From Croceivirga radicis (GTDB lineage: Bacteria; Bacteroidota; Bacteroidia; Flavobacteriales; Flavobacteriaceae): DNA of 64,000 nt. Location of the stretch: NCBI RefSeq assembly GCF_002072105.2, contig NZ_MTBC01000005.1:124001-188000 (forward strand), given 5' to 3'. The notes below the pieces were generated by a model. That model was not told where the DNA came from, searched no databases, and worked only from the letters and a program-made list of their open reading frames with translations. Made by a program: the position numbers and the translations under genes. Shown one piece after another: positions 1 through 8,500 of the stretch (positions are counted from its first letter, which is position 1; every line of letters starts with the position of its first letter).

Positions 1-113
1 CCCGTTGTGCACTTAAATTATCACTAATTCCTAATTGTCTTGAAAATCTATACCATGAATAAAATGATAACTTTTCATAAATACACAACAGGCAAAATCA
101 ACTTAATTTAGAA

Positions 114-302
114 TCAAGTTCCACAACCCCCATCACCGCCTTGGGTAATGTAGCATTTTGGACATTCACCACTGCAATCAGAATCGGACTTGCAATCATC
201 AAAACAACCACTTCCATACCCTCCAAAAACAGTCTTTAACTGTTCCTTTTGGAGCAGTTCGTCAGCTCCAAGATTCAACTTTTTTAAACTTAACTTCTTC
301 AT
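114..302 (-). CDS. Double-glycine leader, Cys-rich peptide precursor (bacteriocin/RiPP-like)
   Basis: This 62-residue peptide has a lysine/leucine-rich leader of about 28 residues (MKKLSLKKLNLGADELLQKE) ending in the double-glycine motif VFGG. The core of about 34 residues holds six cysteines and many Gly, Asp and Ser. That layout matches the Bacteroidota natural-product precursors that are cut after GG and exported by C39-peptidase ABC transporters. The next gene upstream on the same strand encodes a disulfide-forming VKOR/thioredoxin protein, so six Cys forming three disulfides is the simplest reading. No lanthionine or radical-SAM maturation gene is visible here. The transporter would lie left of the window. 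Activity (antibacterial, signalling or other) cannot be told from sequence. Confidence 0.75.
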   Translation of the reverse strand: MKKLSLKKLNLGADELLQKEQLKTVFGGYGSGCFDDCKSDSDCSGECPKCYITQGGDGGCGT

Positions 303-330
303 TTTTATATAAAATTTAAAATTAACTTTG

Positions 331-423
331 CCCTGAACGTTTAGGGACCGTCAAGGTTTCGGTCCATGCTTCGCGAAAGCAATATCGTTCCCTCGGCCAA
401 GGGTTTTCTTGGCCGTTTTTTAT
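331..423 (+). other. Structured GC-rich intergenic element, possible small RNA
   Basis: The 124-bp gap between the two minus-strand genes is unusually GC-rich and folded for this neighbourhood. It holds a near-palindrome CCCT-gaacgttt-AGGG (331-346), a hairpin GGACCG...CGGTCC (345-365), a hairpin TGCTT...AAGCA (367-381), and the intrinsic terminator listed separately. The first two share bases, so they are mutually exclusive folds. The T-run lies on the plus strand, opposite to the flanking genes. This fits a small plus-strand RNA, or an attenuator or processing region in the minus-strand mRNA. No function is assigned. Confidence 0.4.
394..423 (+). terminator. Intrinsic terminator reading rightward
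   Basis: Perfect 8-bp stem CGGCCAAG (394-401) / CTTGGCCG (408-415) with a 6-nt loop, followed on the plus strand by six T. Read on the minus strand it has no T-run, so it does not obviously serve the flanking minus-strand genes. Confidence 0.7.
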
Positions 424-426
424 CTT

Positions 427-2010
427 CTATATTAAAACATTCTTTAAATCTTCAACGCTATACTCCTTGGGTAGTTCGTGCCCGTTGATGAAAATTGTGG
501 GGGTATGGGTTATCTTTTCAGCATTGCACCATTGGCGCATGGCCTTTATTTTTTCATCCTGCTGCTCAAGCTCCCCATTCATGGGGTATCTTTGGGCAAA
601 AACCCCATAATCCTTACTCTCGGAAAGGTACCAATCGTCAAGTGCCTTTTGGGTCTCTTTTTTATCCTCCTTGGAAGCAATGGCCAAAAAATGCCGTACA
701 GGTTTGGCCTTAAAGTCCTTCTTATCCGCAGTTGCTGTAAAAAGAATCTGTAGGTTTATCTTATTATCTTCAACCAACCCCTCTAATACAGGATGTGCCT
801 TGGCGCATGGGCCACAATAGGGGTTGCACACTTTTATGACATCATATCTTGCACCATCATTTTTTAGTGTTATACCCAATCCTTCAACAGGGGTCTCTAT
901 TTTTCGGTTCTTGCCCAAAAGCCCCATCAACACATCGGGATTGTTCTTTATTTTTTTGAGCCCTCTTTTGTAGAGGTTGGTCTCTTTCTCTTTTTCCATC
1001 AAAGGCTTGAGCCATTTCCATATAGGGATGGGAATAAACAGTAGTGCTATGAGCAAGGGCAATGAACTCACCTCTACACGGGCCAGATGGAACCCGCCCA
1101 AAAAAGCGGTCGTAGCTTCCAGGAGCAGCACTGCCTGTACCACAATGCAGAATTTGCACCACTGCTTAATGACCACTCCTTGATAATAGGCTGATAGGGC
1201 CACCACGGGAAGGGCGGCAAAACCCATATAGGCCAAAGGGGTCAAGGATATATTGGAAAAGCCATTGATGAGCAAAAAGAAAAACGTGCCAAAGAAATAC
1301 GTAAAGCCAATCAACCCCAAACTCAGCTTTCCGTTAAAAACTTTTGCATATTTAGAGTTTAGGACAGAATCACAGTTCACCTTCTTGCCACCAGAGCAGA
1401 AACTTTGTAAGGTGGGGTTGTATTTGTCCACCTCGTACCAAAGCAGCATGCCCCCCATGGTAAGCCCAACCAGTTTCAGCAAAGCGTACCCGCCCAACAA
1501 TAATAGGTCTGTTCCATGTATAAGTGGGGAATTAAAAAAGTTCAAAATTGCCCAGAGCAACAGGAACAAGGCTCCTATCCATTTAAGTGCGGTCATTGTC
1601 CTTCTTTCGGACAGTTTCTTTTCGATGCCCGGTTCGCCTGAAAGTTCACTTGTTTCCACCAAAAGGCATATTCCCGACCATCGTTTTAAAAAATCATTCG
1701 TGGGAATTGAAACCTGTTTCCCTTTATCATCCAGATAAACCGTTTCCTCCTTAGAATAACGGACCAAAGCATGGAACATTCCACCACTATCGGTTAATTG
1801 TACAATACATGGAAGTGGAAGCTCTTTAAGCTTTTCTTTATCTATCTTAACAGCAAGATTCTCAATATTATACTTTGACAAAGTTTCTGAAACAGCCAAT
1901 AAACTGGGATGTTCGGGATGGGAAAGGATAGTGTCTCCCAGAAATTGGTTGGTATGCTTGATCTTGAGTTGGGCCAATAAATTTCCAGCCGCAAATGTGC
2001 AGTTGTCCAT
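427..2010 (-). CDS. C39-like / vitamin K epoxide reductase / thioredoxin fusion membrane protein
   Basis: A 527-residue protein of three parts. Residues 1-120 resemble a C39 peptidase domain: Cys4, His80 in MFHALV and Asp94/95 are present, but the usual Gln before the Cys is missing, so it may bind leaders without cutting. Residues 145-330 are a VKOR domain with several membrane helices, the outer Cys pair Cys205/Cys213 and the redox pair WCKFC (Cys285/Cys288). Residues 385-527 are a thioredoxin/DsbA-like domain with CGPC (Cys399/Cys402), an extra Cys395 and the cis-Pro motif HTPT. VKOR passes electrons from new disulfides to quinone. Together with the six-Cys peptide 124 bp downstream, a role in peptide disulfide formation is likely. 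Bacteroidota carry such proteins beside GG-leader peptides and C39 transporters. Confidence 0.85.
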   Translation of the reverse strand: MDNCTFAAGNLLAQLKIKHTNQFLGDTILSHPEHPSLLAVSETLSKYNIENLAVKIDKEKLKELPLPCIVQLTDSGGMFHALVRYSKEETVYLDDKGKQVSIPTNDFLKRWSGICLLVETSELSGEPGIEKKLSERRTMTALKWIGALFLLLWAILNFFNSPLIHGTDLLLLGGYALLKLVGLTMGGMLLWYEVDKYNPTLQSFCSGGKKVNCDSVLNSKYAKVFNGKLSLGLIGFTYFFGTFFFLLINGFSNISLTPLAYMGFAALPVVALSAYYQGVVIKQWCKFCIVVQAVLLLEATTAFLGGFHLARVEVSSLPLLIALLFIPIPIWKWLKPLMEKEKETNLYKRGLKKIKNNPDVLMGLLGKNRKIETPVEGLGITLKNDGARYDVIKVCNPYCGPCAKAHPVLEGLVEDNKINLQILFTATADKKDFKAKPVRHFLAIASKEDKKETQKALDDWYLSESKDYGVFAQRYPMNGELEQQDEKIKAMRQWCNAEKITHTPTIFINGHELPKEYSVEDLKNVLI

Positions 2011-2053
2011 ATTTTAATTCTTAAAATTAATCACTATAAAAAAGGAAAACAAT

Positions 2054-2061
2054 CAAATATA
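2054..2061 (-). promoter_or_regulatory. Candidate -7 element for the VKOR gene
   Basis: On the minus strand this reads TATATTTG, an exact match to the Bacteroidota -7 consensus TAnnTTTG. It lies 44 bp upstream of the start codon. No good -33 TTTG is visible at the expected distance. Confidence 0.4.
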
Positions 2062-2385
2062 CATATTAAATTCATTTAAATGTTTAAAACACACTAATAA
2101 AATACTGAAAAAAAAAATAAAGCTTTTGTAGTCTTAAACTCACAAGAATATTGTTCTTTATAATTCAAGCTAAATATATTTCACAGTGTGTTTCCTTATT
2201 GAATTTTTACAGACTTTTGTTTTGACTGACTGTCAAAATGATTAAATTATTAGACTTGAAAATAAAATTTCAATAGCTTAACTTTTTAATGTAGCCATTT
2301 GTAAGCTAGTGTAGAGGATTGAGTTACAGGGTATATTGGTATGATGAATTTCGAAAAAAAACTTGAATCGAGGCTAAGATAAACG

Positions 2386-2631
2386 ATGAAAACAATTGAT
2401 ATCAAAGAATCAGTCAATAATATAGTTATTACAGCTTTATTATTGATTGGGTTTAAAATTACAGAGTTTTTAAATCAATTTGTGAATAGGCAGTCTTCTT
2501 ATTTTTCAAAAATGGGAATGAATAGTAATAGAGTTTATTTCTATACATTCTTTTTACTTGTAATTAGATTATTGGATTCTTTATCAAAAATGATATGTAG
2601 GTTTAGATTTTATAAGCTTAGCTACATTTAG
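2386..2631 (+). CDS. Possible small hydrophobic protein (doubtful)
   Basis: An 81-residue open frame beginning MKTIDIKESVNNIVITALLL, with two hydrophobic stretches (about residues 12-32 and 50-66). The start codon is preceded by an A-rich tract usual for this organism. The DNA is very AT-rich and the neighbourhood is decayed, so it may be chance or a gene fragment. No family recognised. Confidence 0.25.
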   Translation: MKTIDIKESVNNIVITALLLIGFKITEFLNQFVNRQSSYFSKMGMNSNRVYFYTFFLLVIRLLDSLSKMICRFRFYKLSYI

Positions 2632-3326
2632 CTAATATTTTAGTGAATACATTTGAATTCATAAATATTTTGCTTCAATAGTGATATATTGGCATAATTA
2701 TAGATATTATTATTCGAAAAAAAAAATGTAATGGTTAGTTCCCGTAATTATTATTGGAATATTACAAGTAATTGCATTTCAAAATGGTTCGCTTAGTTAT
2801 TATATGGTTGGAATTATGGAATTCTTAGTACTTAGTGTAGGTTCAACTTTTGTTATAAAGTCAATAGAATAAGGATTAGGGAATGTTAATTAATAGTTTA
2901 ATAAAACGATTTTGAAAACTATTTTTAAACAGAGGGATTTTGAGGATTTTTGGATTATAGTCTATCTTAATCCAAAATAAAATTTCTTCACAGCATGTGC
3001 GGATTGTGCTTTAAATAGAAACTACCATGGTCTTGCTAAAATTCAAACAAAAAGAAAAGTATCTAAGGATTTGGACTGTTTTCATTGAGATTTTCAAAGA
3101 ATTGAAGTGTTTCAACTTAGGCCTGATTTTTGTAATAAAGGACCAAATGCCTTAAGGGGATTTGGTATCACCCACGTTAATAATCATGTTTGGTCATTAC
3201 TTTATTTAATTGTACTGGAAGATTACCAGTAGAAAAACTTAAATTAACGATCGGCTCTTTACATATTGTACCTTTCATGCGTTTAGAATTTTAATATTTT
3301 CATTTAATTTTCTGATAAAGGGTGAA

Positions 3327-3539
3327 ATGGTAATTTATGACTTCAACATACTAAGTGAATAAGATAGGTGCGATATACTATTTACGAAAGGGCAATTCGT
3401 TGACACGGTATCCGAAGACGATTTAAGATATGCACTTTGTGCCCTATTTTACTTTTGAGTAGAAACCAAGTACGATTCTCCAAGCAATAAAATTATTGCA
3501 ATTTCAAGCTTTTTAGCCGGTGATAAGTTGAATCGCTAA
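3327..3539 (+). pseudogene. Broken small gene with two in-frame stops
   Basis: One frame runs 71 codons from ATG (MVIYDFNILSE) to the final stop, interrupted by TAA at 3360-3362 and TGA at 3456-3458. Between the stops the translation is protein-like, for example ILFTKGQFVDTVSEDDLRYA and later KYDSPSNKIIAISSFLAGDK. It resembles a short uncharacterised protein common in Flavobacteriia, but I cannot name the family. Frame is kept throughout, so decay is by point mutation. It supports the view that the right end of the element is degenerating. Confidence 0.55.
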
Positions 3540-3908
3540 AGTAATGTTCCAAAGAAAATTTAATTCTTTATTAATAAAAAGAAACTCTCCAGATGAATCA
3601 GAATTATAACGTATAATTTGAACTGTATTTGATATCATGTTCTGATGCCTGTGGGAATGCCGGAAGATGATCTTTCTAAACAGATAAAGGCTATATAAAC
3701 CATGAATTAAATTTAAATTGTTTTGGAACTTCACAAAACCAACTTTTAGTACAGATATCTACTTTTATGTAAATCAAACTAGAACCTTTGTTTAATCAGA
3801 ATGTAAGTTATCTTACTTTAAGTTCATAAAAACACCGTCAACAAATCGGTCAACAGTTAAGTTTTTTAGTTTTTAAATTATTGATATATAGTTGATTATG
3901 TGGATAGT

Positions 3909-3929
3909 TTCGAATCCTGCCACCCCGAC
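3909..3929 (+). other. Attachment-site remnant: 3' end of a tRNA (tRNA-Pro type)
   Basis: TTCGAAT (T-loop, 3909-3915), CCTGC (T-stem 3' half), CACCCCG (acceptor 3' half), A discriminator, C. This is the 3' end of a tRNA whose acceptor would be CGGGGTG, as in tRNA-Pro. The bases upstream do not pair with CCTGC or the acceptor strand, so no complete tRNA is here. A 21-bp tRNA 3'-end copy is the classic attR left by a tyrosine-recombinase element. By polarity the element lies to the left (1-3908) and the intact tRNA beyond the left edge. Confidence 0.7.
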
Positions 3930-3933
3930 ATTT

Positions 3934-3963
3934 AAAAGCCACTGATTTCAGTGGCTTTTTTTG
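3934..3963 (+). terminator. Intrinsic terminator, probably that of the displaced tRNA gene
   Basis: An 11-12 bp perfect stem AAAAGCCACTG / CAGTGGCTTTT (3934-3959) with a very short loop, followed by further T. It sits 4 bp after the tRNA 3'-end copy, where the native tRNA terminator would be. No other plus-strand gene upstream needs it. Confidence 0.75.
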
Positions 3964-4193
3964 TTTTTAACCTTAGCTATGTCTTGGTTAAATATTTTGA
4001 CTTTACAATGTAGATGCTTTAAAAGTTATAGCGTTACATCATTTACATAACCTAGTCCTACGCTGTATCTATATTTAATTGTTATTTATAGTTACTACTG
4101 TTTTGCTACAGCTGAATTACGGGTGTACTTTTCCTCCTTATTATTCATTTTTCTTGTCAATTCATGTTACTTTTAACGGTGTACATGCAACGA

Positions 4194-5306
4194 ATGAAAC
4201 TAAGTAACTTAAAATATATTACAGCATTTTTAATACTCCTGGGTTGTAGGCAAGAACCTAAACGAAATGCTCCCTCTCAAGATGGCCTGAATTTAAAGCC
4301 ACAAACAACTAAATTGGTTGTATCTAAACCTCCCAATTTAGAACCACCCGTAGACATGGTCTGGATAAAAGGTGGTACTTTTTATCAAGGAGCTTTACCA
4401 GAAGATTCTTTGGCTATGCAGCATGAAAAACCTCGCCATAAAGTAACAGTCAATGGTTTTTATATGGATATGCACGAAGTTACAAACGACCAATTTGCCG
4501 AATTTGTAGCGGCCACAAACTACGTTACCGTTGCAGAAAGAGCTATTTCTTGGGATGAGATGAAAAAACAGCTGCCTCCTGAAACGCCCAAACCACATGA
4601 TTCTATTTTACAACCCGGTTCCTTGGTCTTTAAGAAATCAAAATCTAGCTTACCTAACTTGTACGATTACTCCCAATGGTGGGAATGGAAAATAGGAGCC
4701 AACTGGAGGCATCCTAATGGTCCTGGTAGTTCAATTGAAGGAAAGGGGAAATATCCTGTAGTGCAAATAGCTTACGAAGATGCATTGGCCTATTGTGAAT
4801 GGAAGGGGGGGCGTTTACCAACAGAGGCCGAATGGGAGTATGCGGCGAGAGCGGAAAAAATAAATGACATTTATAGTTGGCCCGGTGGTTTGGAACAATT
4901 AAGCAGCCATGCAAATACTTGGGAGGGAGAATTTCCTGTAGAAAATAAGTTGCAAGATGGATATGAGCGTAGGGCACCGGTAAAAAGCTATCCTGCCAAT
5001 GCTTTTGGTTTGTATGATATGGCTGGCAATGTTTGGGAATGGACTAGCGACTGGTACCATGTAAACTACTATGCTAACGTGTCAGAAATTGAAGAATTAA
5101 AAAACCCATCTGGTCCAGAAAAAGCCTATAACCCTAGCAATCCGTATGTTCAGGAAAAGGTAATTAAAGGTGGTTCGTTTTTGTGTAGTGCTAGTTATTG
5201 TGCCAGCTATCGCATTAGTGCCCGTATGGCTACAGGTTTAGACTCCGGGGCAGAACACCTGGGCTTTAGAACGGTCTTGAGTGTTGATAAGATAGAAAAT
5301 AAGTAA
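4194..5306 (+). CDS. Formylglycine-generating enzyme, lipoprotein (sulfatase activator)
   Basis: A 370-residue FGE-sulfatase family protein (SUMF1-like). The start at 4194 is preferred over an upstream ATG at 4164 because it gives a clean lipoprotein signal, MKLSNLKYITAFLILLGC, with lipidated Cys18. The FGE fold begins near DMVWIKGGTFYQGA and ends with the conserved GNVWEWTSDWY and HLGFRTV. The catalytic pair is present with the right spacing, C331-SASY-C336, equivalent to human Cys336/Cys341. It should therefore oxidise the sulfatase Cys to formylglycine, outside the inner membrane. No sulfatase is encoded in this window, so it must serve genes elsewhere. Many family members lack the Cys pair and are not FGEs; this one keeps it. 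Confidence 0.85.
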   Translation: MKLSNLKYITAFLILLGCRQEPKRNAPSQDGLNLKPQTTKLVVSKPPNLEPPVDMVWIKGGTFYQGALPEDSLAMQHEKPRHKVTVNGFYMDMHEVTNDQFAEFVAATNYVTVAERAISWDEMKKQLPPETPKPHDSILQPGSLVFKKSKSSLPNLYDYSQWWEWKIGANWRHPNGPGSSIEGKGKYPVVQIAYEDALAYCEWKGGRLPTEAEWEYAARAEKINDIYSWPGGLEQLSSHANTWEGEFPVENKLQDGYERRAPVKSYPANAFGLYDMAGNVWEWTSDWYHVNYYANVSEIEELKNPSGPEKAYNPSNPYVQEKVIKGGSFLCSASYCASYRISARMATGLDSGAEHLGFRTVLSVDKIENK

Positions 5307-5512
5307 TACATAGTCTGCTTTTGCAAAAAAAGCATTATTCTCTTAAGGAAATGTTAATAAAAATAGGCCCTTAAAATTATTTATTAATAAAATTCTTACA
5401 TTTAGTAATAGCATTACCATCTAATAAACAAAAGAATTTAAAATTGTAGTTCGGCATCTTAAAACACATACACCTTATTTTTACTGATTTTTAAACTATA
5501 AACTTTTATCAA

Positions 5513-8500
5513 ATGGGGTCTAAACAAGATGGTTTTATGGTAGTGGCAATTGGGGCTTCTGCTGGAGGCTTGCAAGCAATACATACTTTTTTTGATGCAA
5601 TGCCCGCTAGCCCAGATATGGCTTTTATTGTGGTTCAACATTTGGCCCCCAATTTTAAAAGTCTAATGCCAGAACTTCTGGCTTCGCACACCAAAATGAA
5701 AATTTTTGTTGCCGAAGAAAACCAAGAAATTAAACCAAACTGTATATATCTTAATAATAAAGATAACAATCTTGGCATAGAAGATGGTAAATTTACCTTG
5801 CTAAAGAAAGCACCAAGGAAGCAATTAAACTTACCCATAGATATCATTTTTAAAATGGTAGCTAATGCGTATAAAGAAAATGCGGTTGGGGTAGTTTTGT
5901 CTGGTACCGGCTCAGATGGTTCTAAGGGTATTTATAATTTAAAAGAAGTAGGTGCAACTATCTATGCACAAGACCCTAAATCTGCAGAATTTGATGGCAT
6001 GCCAAAATCTGCTATACATACCAATTGCGTAGACTTTATATTACCACCCCAAAAAATTGCGGAAAACATATTATGGCTCGCAAATCAAGAAAGAGATTTT
6101 CAAACCCTTATAAATCCGCAGAATGCTACGGTCTATGATACCATAATTACTAAGTTATATAAACATAGTGGTATCGATTTTAGTAAATACAAACCCAATA
6201 CCTTAATAAGGAGGATGAACAAACGAATGAGTTTGTTGCAATTGAACTCACTTGATGTTTACTATCAGTATTTATTAACAAATGAAGAGGAGTTAAAACT
6301 TCTGAGCCAAAGTTTTTTAATTGGCGTAACGTCTTTTTTTAGAAATGTAGAGGCGTTCAATAGTTTAAAACTTAGCGTAATTCCAGAGTTATTTGCCAAT
6401 AGATTACCAGAAGAAACCATAAGAATATGGATACCGGGTTGCTCTATAGGTAAAGAGGTTTATTCCTTGGCTATTTTATTAGATGACTACCTGCAAAGCC
6501 AAGAATCTAATTTAAATTTTAAAATTTTTGCAACAGATATAGATAGGTATGCCCTTAAAAAGGCGGGTAATGCCGTTTTTGGTATTAATGATATCTCAGA
6601 AATTGGAGAGGAATACCTAACAAAATATTTTATAAAAAAAGGAGACCGTTTTCAAATTATAAAACGCATTAGGGAAAAGATTATTTTTTCTTATCACGAT
6701 CTTACCAATGACCCTCCTTTTATTCAAATAGACTTGATATCTTGTCGTAATCTATTGATTTATTTAAACAAGGAAACCAAAGAAAAAGTAATTAATGCTT
6801 TTGAGTTTTCTTTAAATAAAAATGGTTTTCTGTTCTTGGGAAATAGTGAATCTTTAGCTAAGGCAGAACAAAACTTTACCGTGGTGAACGGTAAACATAA
6901 AATTTATAGAATAAAAAAGGGTAGAAATTTACTAGAAAACAACGCATTACAGATTAAGAATAAGACACATTCTAAAATCAACTATTTAAACTTGACCAAT
7001 AAAGTGGAGCAGAATCATAATTATACCGCTAGAAAAGAAGTGCTGTTTTACAAACATCTAAGTAAGAAACACGCGCCTGTAACCGTTTATGTAAACCAAG
7101 ATTATGATGTAATCTTTATGTTGGGCGATTTTCAAAAATGGTTCTCACAGAACGATGGAATTTTTAATAATAACCTATTAAACTTGGTAAATCCTGAATT
7201 GGCCAGTATAATTAGAAATGGTATACGTAGGGCAAAAACTAGTGATAAGACCATTTCTTATAAAAAGCTATCCTGCGCAGTACCTAGTGGCCAGATACTA
7301 ACAGATTTATTTGTAGAAAGGGTGCAACTAGAGCCAAATGGAGACTTTTTATACATGCTTCAGTTTGGTGAAAGTATTGGTCAAGAGAATACAGAGGAGG
7401 TAGTTTTATCAAATGAAGATATTTCTACTCTTGCGCAACAGCAAATAGATGATTTAGAATATGAATTAAGCGAAAAAAAAGAAGCACTTACCAATATAAC
7501 TGAGGAGCTAGAGACCAGCAATGAAGAGTTGCAAAGTTCTAATGAAGAGCTAATGTCTTCTAATGAAGAGTTGCAAAGTTCCAATGAAGAACTCCAATCT
7601 GTTAATGAAGAATTATATACGGTAAATACAGAGTTTCAAGAAAAGAACAAAGAACTAGAAGAGTTGAACAATGATATGAACAACCTTCTGGATAGTACGG
7701 ATATTGGTACGCTTTTTTTAGACGAAGCATTAAAAATAAGAAAGTTTACACCAGCCTTAAAAAAGGTATTTAAACTAGAATCTCAAGACATTGGCAGACC
7801 AATTTTTAATTTTTCATCTGTTTTTGAAGAAGAGGCACGCCTGCGAATTTTGAACAAATCAAAAGATGCACTAACAACCTTTAATACTTTTGAGGAACAA
7901 TTATTAGATTCTACTGGTAATTGGTACTTAATAAGGATTTCTCCATTTGTTACTAAAGAAAAAAGAATTTCTGGAGTAGTAATAACTTTTGTAGATATAA
8001 CGGAGATCAAGAAAGCCGAAGAAGAGCTAAAATTGAAAACCAGAGAACTTACTATTGCGCAAGAGGTTGCTAAATTGGGTAGCTGGACTCTTAATATTGC
8101 TACCAACGAGGTGTATTGGTCAGAAGAATTATTTAAAATGTATGGCTTAGATCCTGAAGATGGGGTGCCAGACTATGATGATGAAAATCATAGAAAACTA
8201 TTTACACCTAAATCTTGGGCAACTCTAGAAAAAGCGGTTAGTACAACTATAGAAACCGGTAAACCCTATACCCTAGAGCTACGTTCTATTAGAAACGATG
8301 GTAGTAAAGGTTGGATGTATGCCGTGGGTAGGGTACTAAAAAATGAAGAGGGTAAACCAACGCATTTACAGGGTATTGCGCAAGATATAACAGAGCGTAA
8401 ACAACTACGTTCTAAATTGCAAAAGGCAGATGAATTTGCTGGTAAAATGACACGGCTTTCCCCTTCTGGCATGTATATATATGATATGGTCAAGGGTTCT

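Larger units (their letters stand above)
2011..3908. other. Gene-poor, decayed AT-rich DNA at the element's right end
   Basis: About 1.9 kb with no confidently intact gene. It contains one weak small ORF (2386-2631), a stretch at 2731-2871 that reads as a 46-residue hydrophobic fragment without a start codon (ending VLSVGSTFVIKSIE), and one recognisable pseudogene (3327-3539). No integrase or transposase remnant was recognised. Next to an attachment-site remnant, this looks like the degraded edge of an old insertion. Confidence 0.6.

Noticed and set aside
884-1738. Open frames overlapping the VKOR gene on both strands
   Set aside because: Shadows of a 527-residue gene with clear domains; their translations show no motif.
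3890-3930. Complete tRNA gene
   Set aside because: Only the T-loop and 3' strands are present; upstream bases cannot form the T-stem, anticodon arm or acceptor 5' strand.
4164-4193. Upstream start for the formylglycine-generating enzyme
   Set aside because: The extra ten residues would precede and spoil an otherwise typical lipoprotein signal.
5307-5400. TGCTTTT/AAAAGCA hairpin after the FGE gene as a terminator
   Set aside because: Stem is short and A/T-rich, and no T-run follows.
7517-7621. Tandem 21-bp repeats considered as a CRISPR or VNTR
   Set aside because: No spacers; units are in frame, vary at third positions and encode a heptad coiled coil.
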